Shown here piece by piece: positions 6,874-7,122 of a stretch of DNA of 7,122 bases. Position 1 is the stretch's first letter. Each line of letters starts with the position of its first letter. Location of the stretch: contig JAOZQX010000011.1 in assembly GCA_029931995.1 (NCBI GenBank), positions 5,017 through 12,138 of the forward strand, given 5' to 3'. The stretch is from Bacteroidales bacterium (GTDB lineage Bacteria; Bacteroidota; Bacteroidia; Bacteroidales; GCA-2711565). The translations under genes were made by a program, and so were the position numbers. The notes beneath the pieces are model-generated. The model was not told the DNA's origin, did not search any database, and saw only the letters and a program-made list of their open reading frames with translations.

Positions 6874-6902
6874 CAAAATAAAAGGGATCATGATTGATCC
6901 CT
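6874..6902 (-). terminator. factor-independent terminator of the permease gene
   Basis: On the minus strand an 8-bp perfect stem (AGGGATCA at 6902-6895 and TGATCCCT at 6890-6883) with a 4-base ATCA loop is followed by the T-rich tract TTTATTTTG (6882-6874). It lies 30 bp past the permease stop at 6933. It separates the permease from the TetM-like gene, which supports an independent promoter for the latter. Confidence 0.8.
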
Positions 6903-6932
6903 AATTTATTCTTTTCCGTACTACTGTTTTCT

Positions 6933-7122
6933 CTATTCGTACTTTAACGATTCTACAGGATTGGTATTACCCGACTTAATTGCATTAGAACTAATGGTTA
7001 ATAAGGAGATAAGAACAAGTAAAAGAGCTGGAACAACCATTAACCACCAGTAAATTGAAATGTGATAGGCGAAGTTTTGTAGCCAATTATCCATAAAATA
7101 ATAGCAAACAGGAACACCTATA
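6933..7122 (-). CDS. FtsX/MacB-like ABC transporter permease, C-terminal end only
   Basis: The last 62 residues of a membrane permease are visible, with the stop TAG at 6935-6933. The gene runs off the right edge of the window. The tail reads IGVPVCYYFMDNWLQNFAYH, then the final membrane helix (WWLMVVPALLLVLISLLTIS), and ends NAIKSGNTNPVESLKYE. The 'WLQNFAY', 'ANPVESLRYE'-type ending and single late helix are hallmarks of the FtsX-like permeases of MacB type in Bacteroidota. These work with an ATPase to drive mechanotransmission or export across the envelope. The substrate is unknown from this fragment. A hairpin terminator follows the stop, so the gene is last in its unit and is not co-transcribed with the TetM-like gene by read-through. 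Confidence 0.9.
   Translation of the reverse strand, partial: IGVPVCYYFMDNWLQNFAYHISIYWWLMVVPALLLVLISLLTISSNAIKSGNTNPVESLKYE

Noticed and set aside
6640..6897. An open frame of 85 codons on the + strand over the start of the TetM-like gene.
   Set aside because: It covers conserved GTPase motifs on the other strand and runs through the promoter and terminator hairpin. No recognisable protein.

Overview
The window looks like chromosomal DNA from an AT-rich member of the Bacteroidota. The signs are a TAnnTTTG-type promoter, the absence of clear Shine-Dalgarno sequences, a LytS/LytTR pair, a MacB/FtsX-type permease, and an ECF sigma / HEAT-repeat membrane protein / DUF4097 cluster. The genus cannot be read from the sequence. 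No insertion sequence, phage gene, tRNA, rRNA or CRISPR array was seen.

Layout. Bases 1-1583 (+ strand) hold a sensor histidine kinase of the LytS/YehU type, cut by the left edge, overlapping by 4 bp with its LytTR response regulator. A perfect 18-bp hairpin at 1584-1623 ends this unit and also the convergent operon on the other side. Bases 4713 to 1640 (- strand) form a tightly packed four-gene operon: an ECF sigma factor, a one-TM HEAT-repeat protein that is probably its anti-sigma factor (4-bp overlap), and two exported DUF4097 paralogs (gaps of 5 and 16 bp). A 152-bp spacer (4714-4865) separates it from the next gene. The spacer holds a possible ECF-type promoter, a 10-bp direct repeat and four tandem degenerate heptamers. 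Bases 6836 to 4866 (- strand) encode a translational GTPase related to the TetM/TetO/TetQ ribosomal protection proteins. Its own TAnnTTTG promoter lies only 6 nt before the ATG. Upstream of it, a factor-independent terminator closes an FtsX-like ABC permease whose last 62 residues run off the right edge.

How the genes may work together. The sigma operon reads as a cell-envelope sensing module. The HEAT protein would hold the sigma factor at the membrane and sense something outside it, and the two DUF4097 proteins would be exported effectors or co-sensors. The LytS/LytTR pair next door is a separate transcription unit, and a shared function is only possible. The TetM-like protein lacks the YSPVST signature in its domain IV loop, so calling it tetracycline resistance from homology alone would be unsafe.
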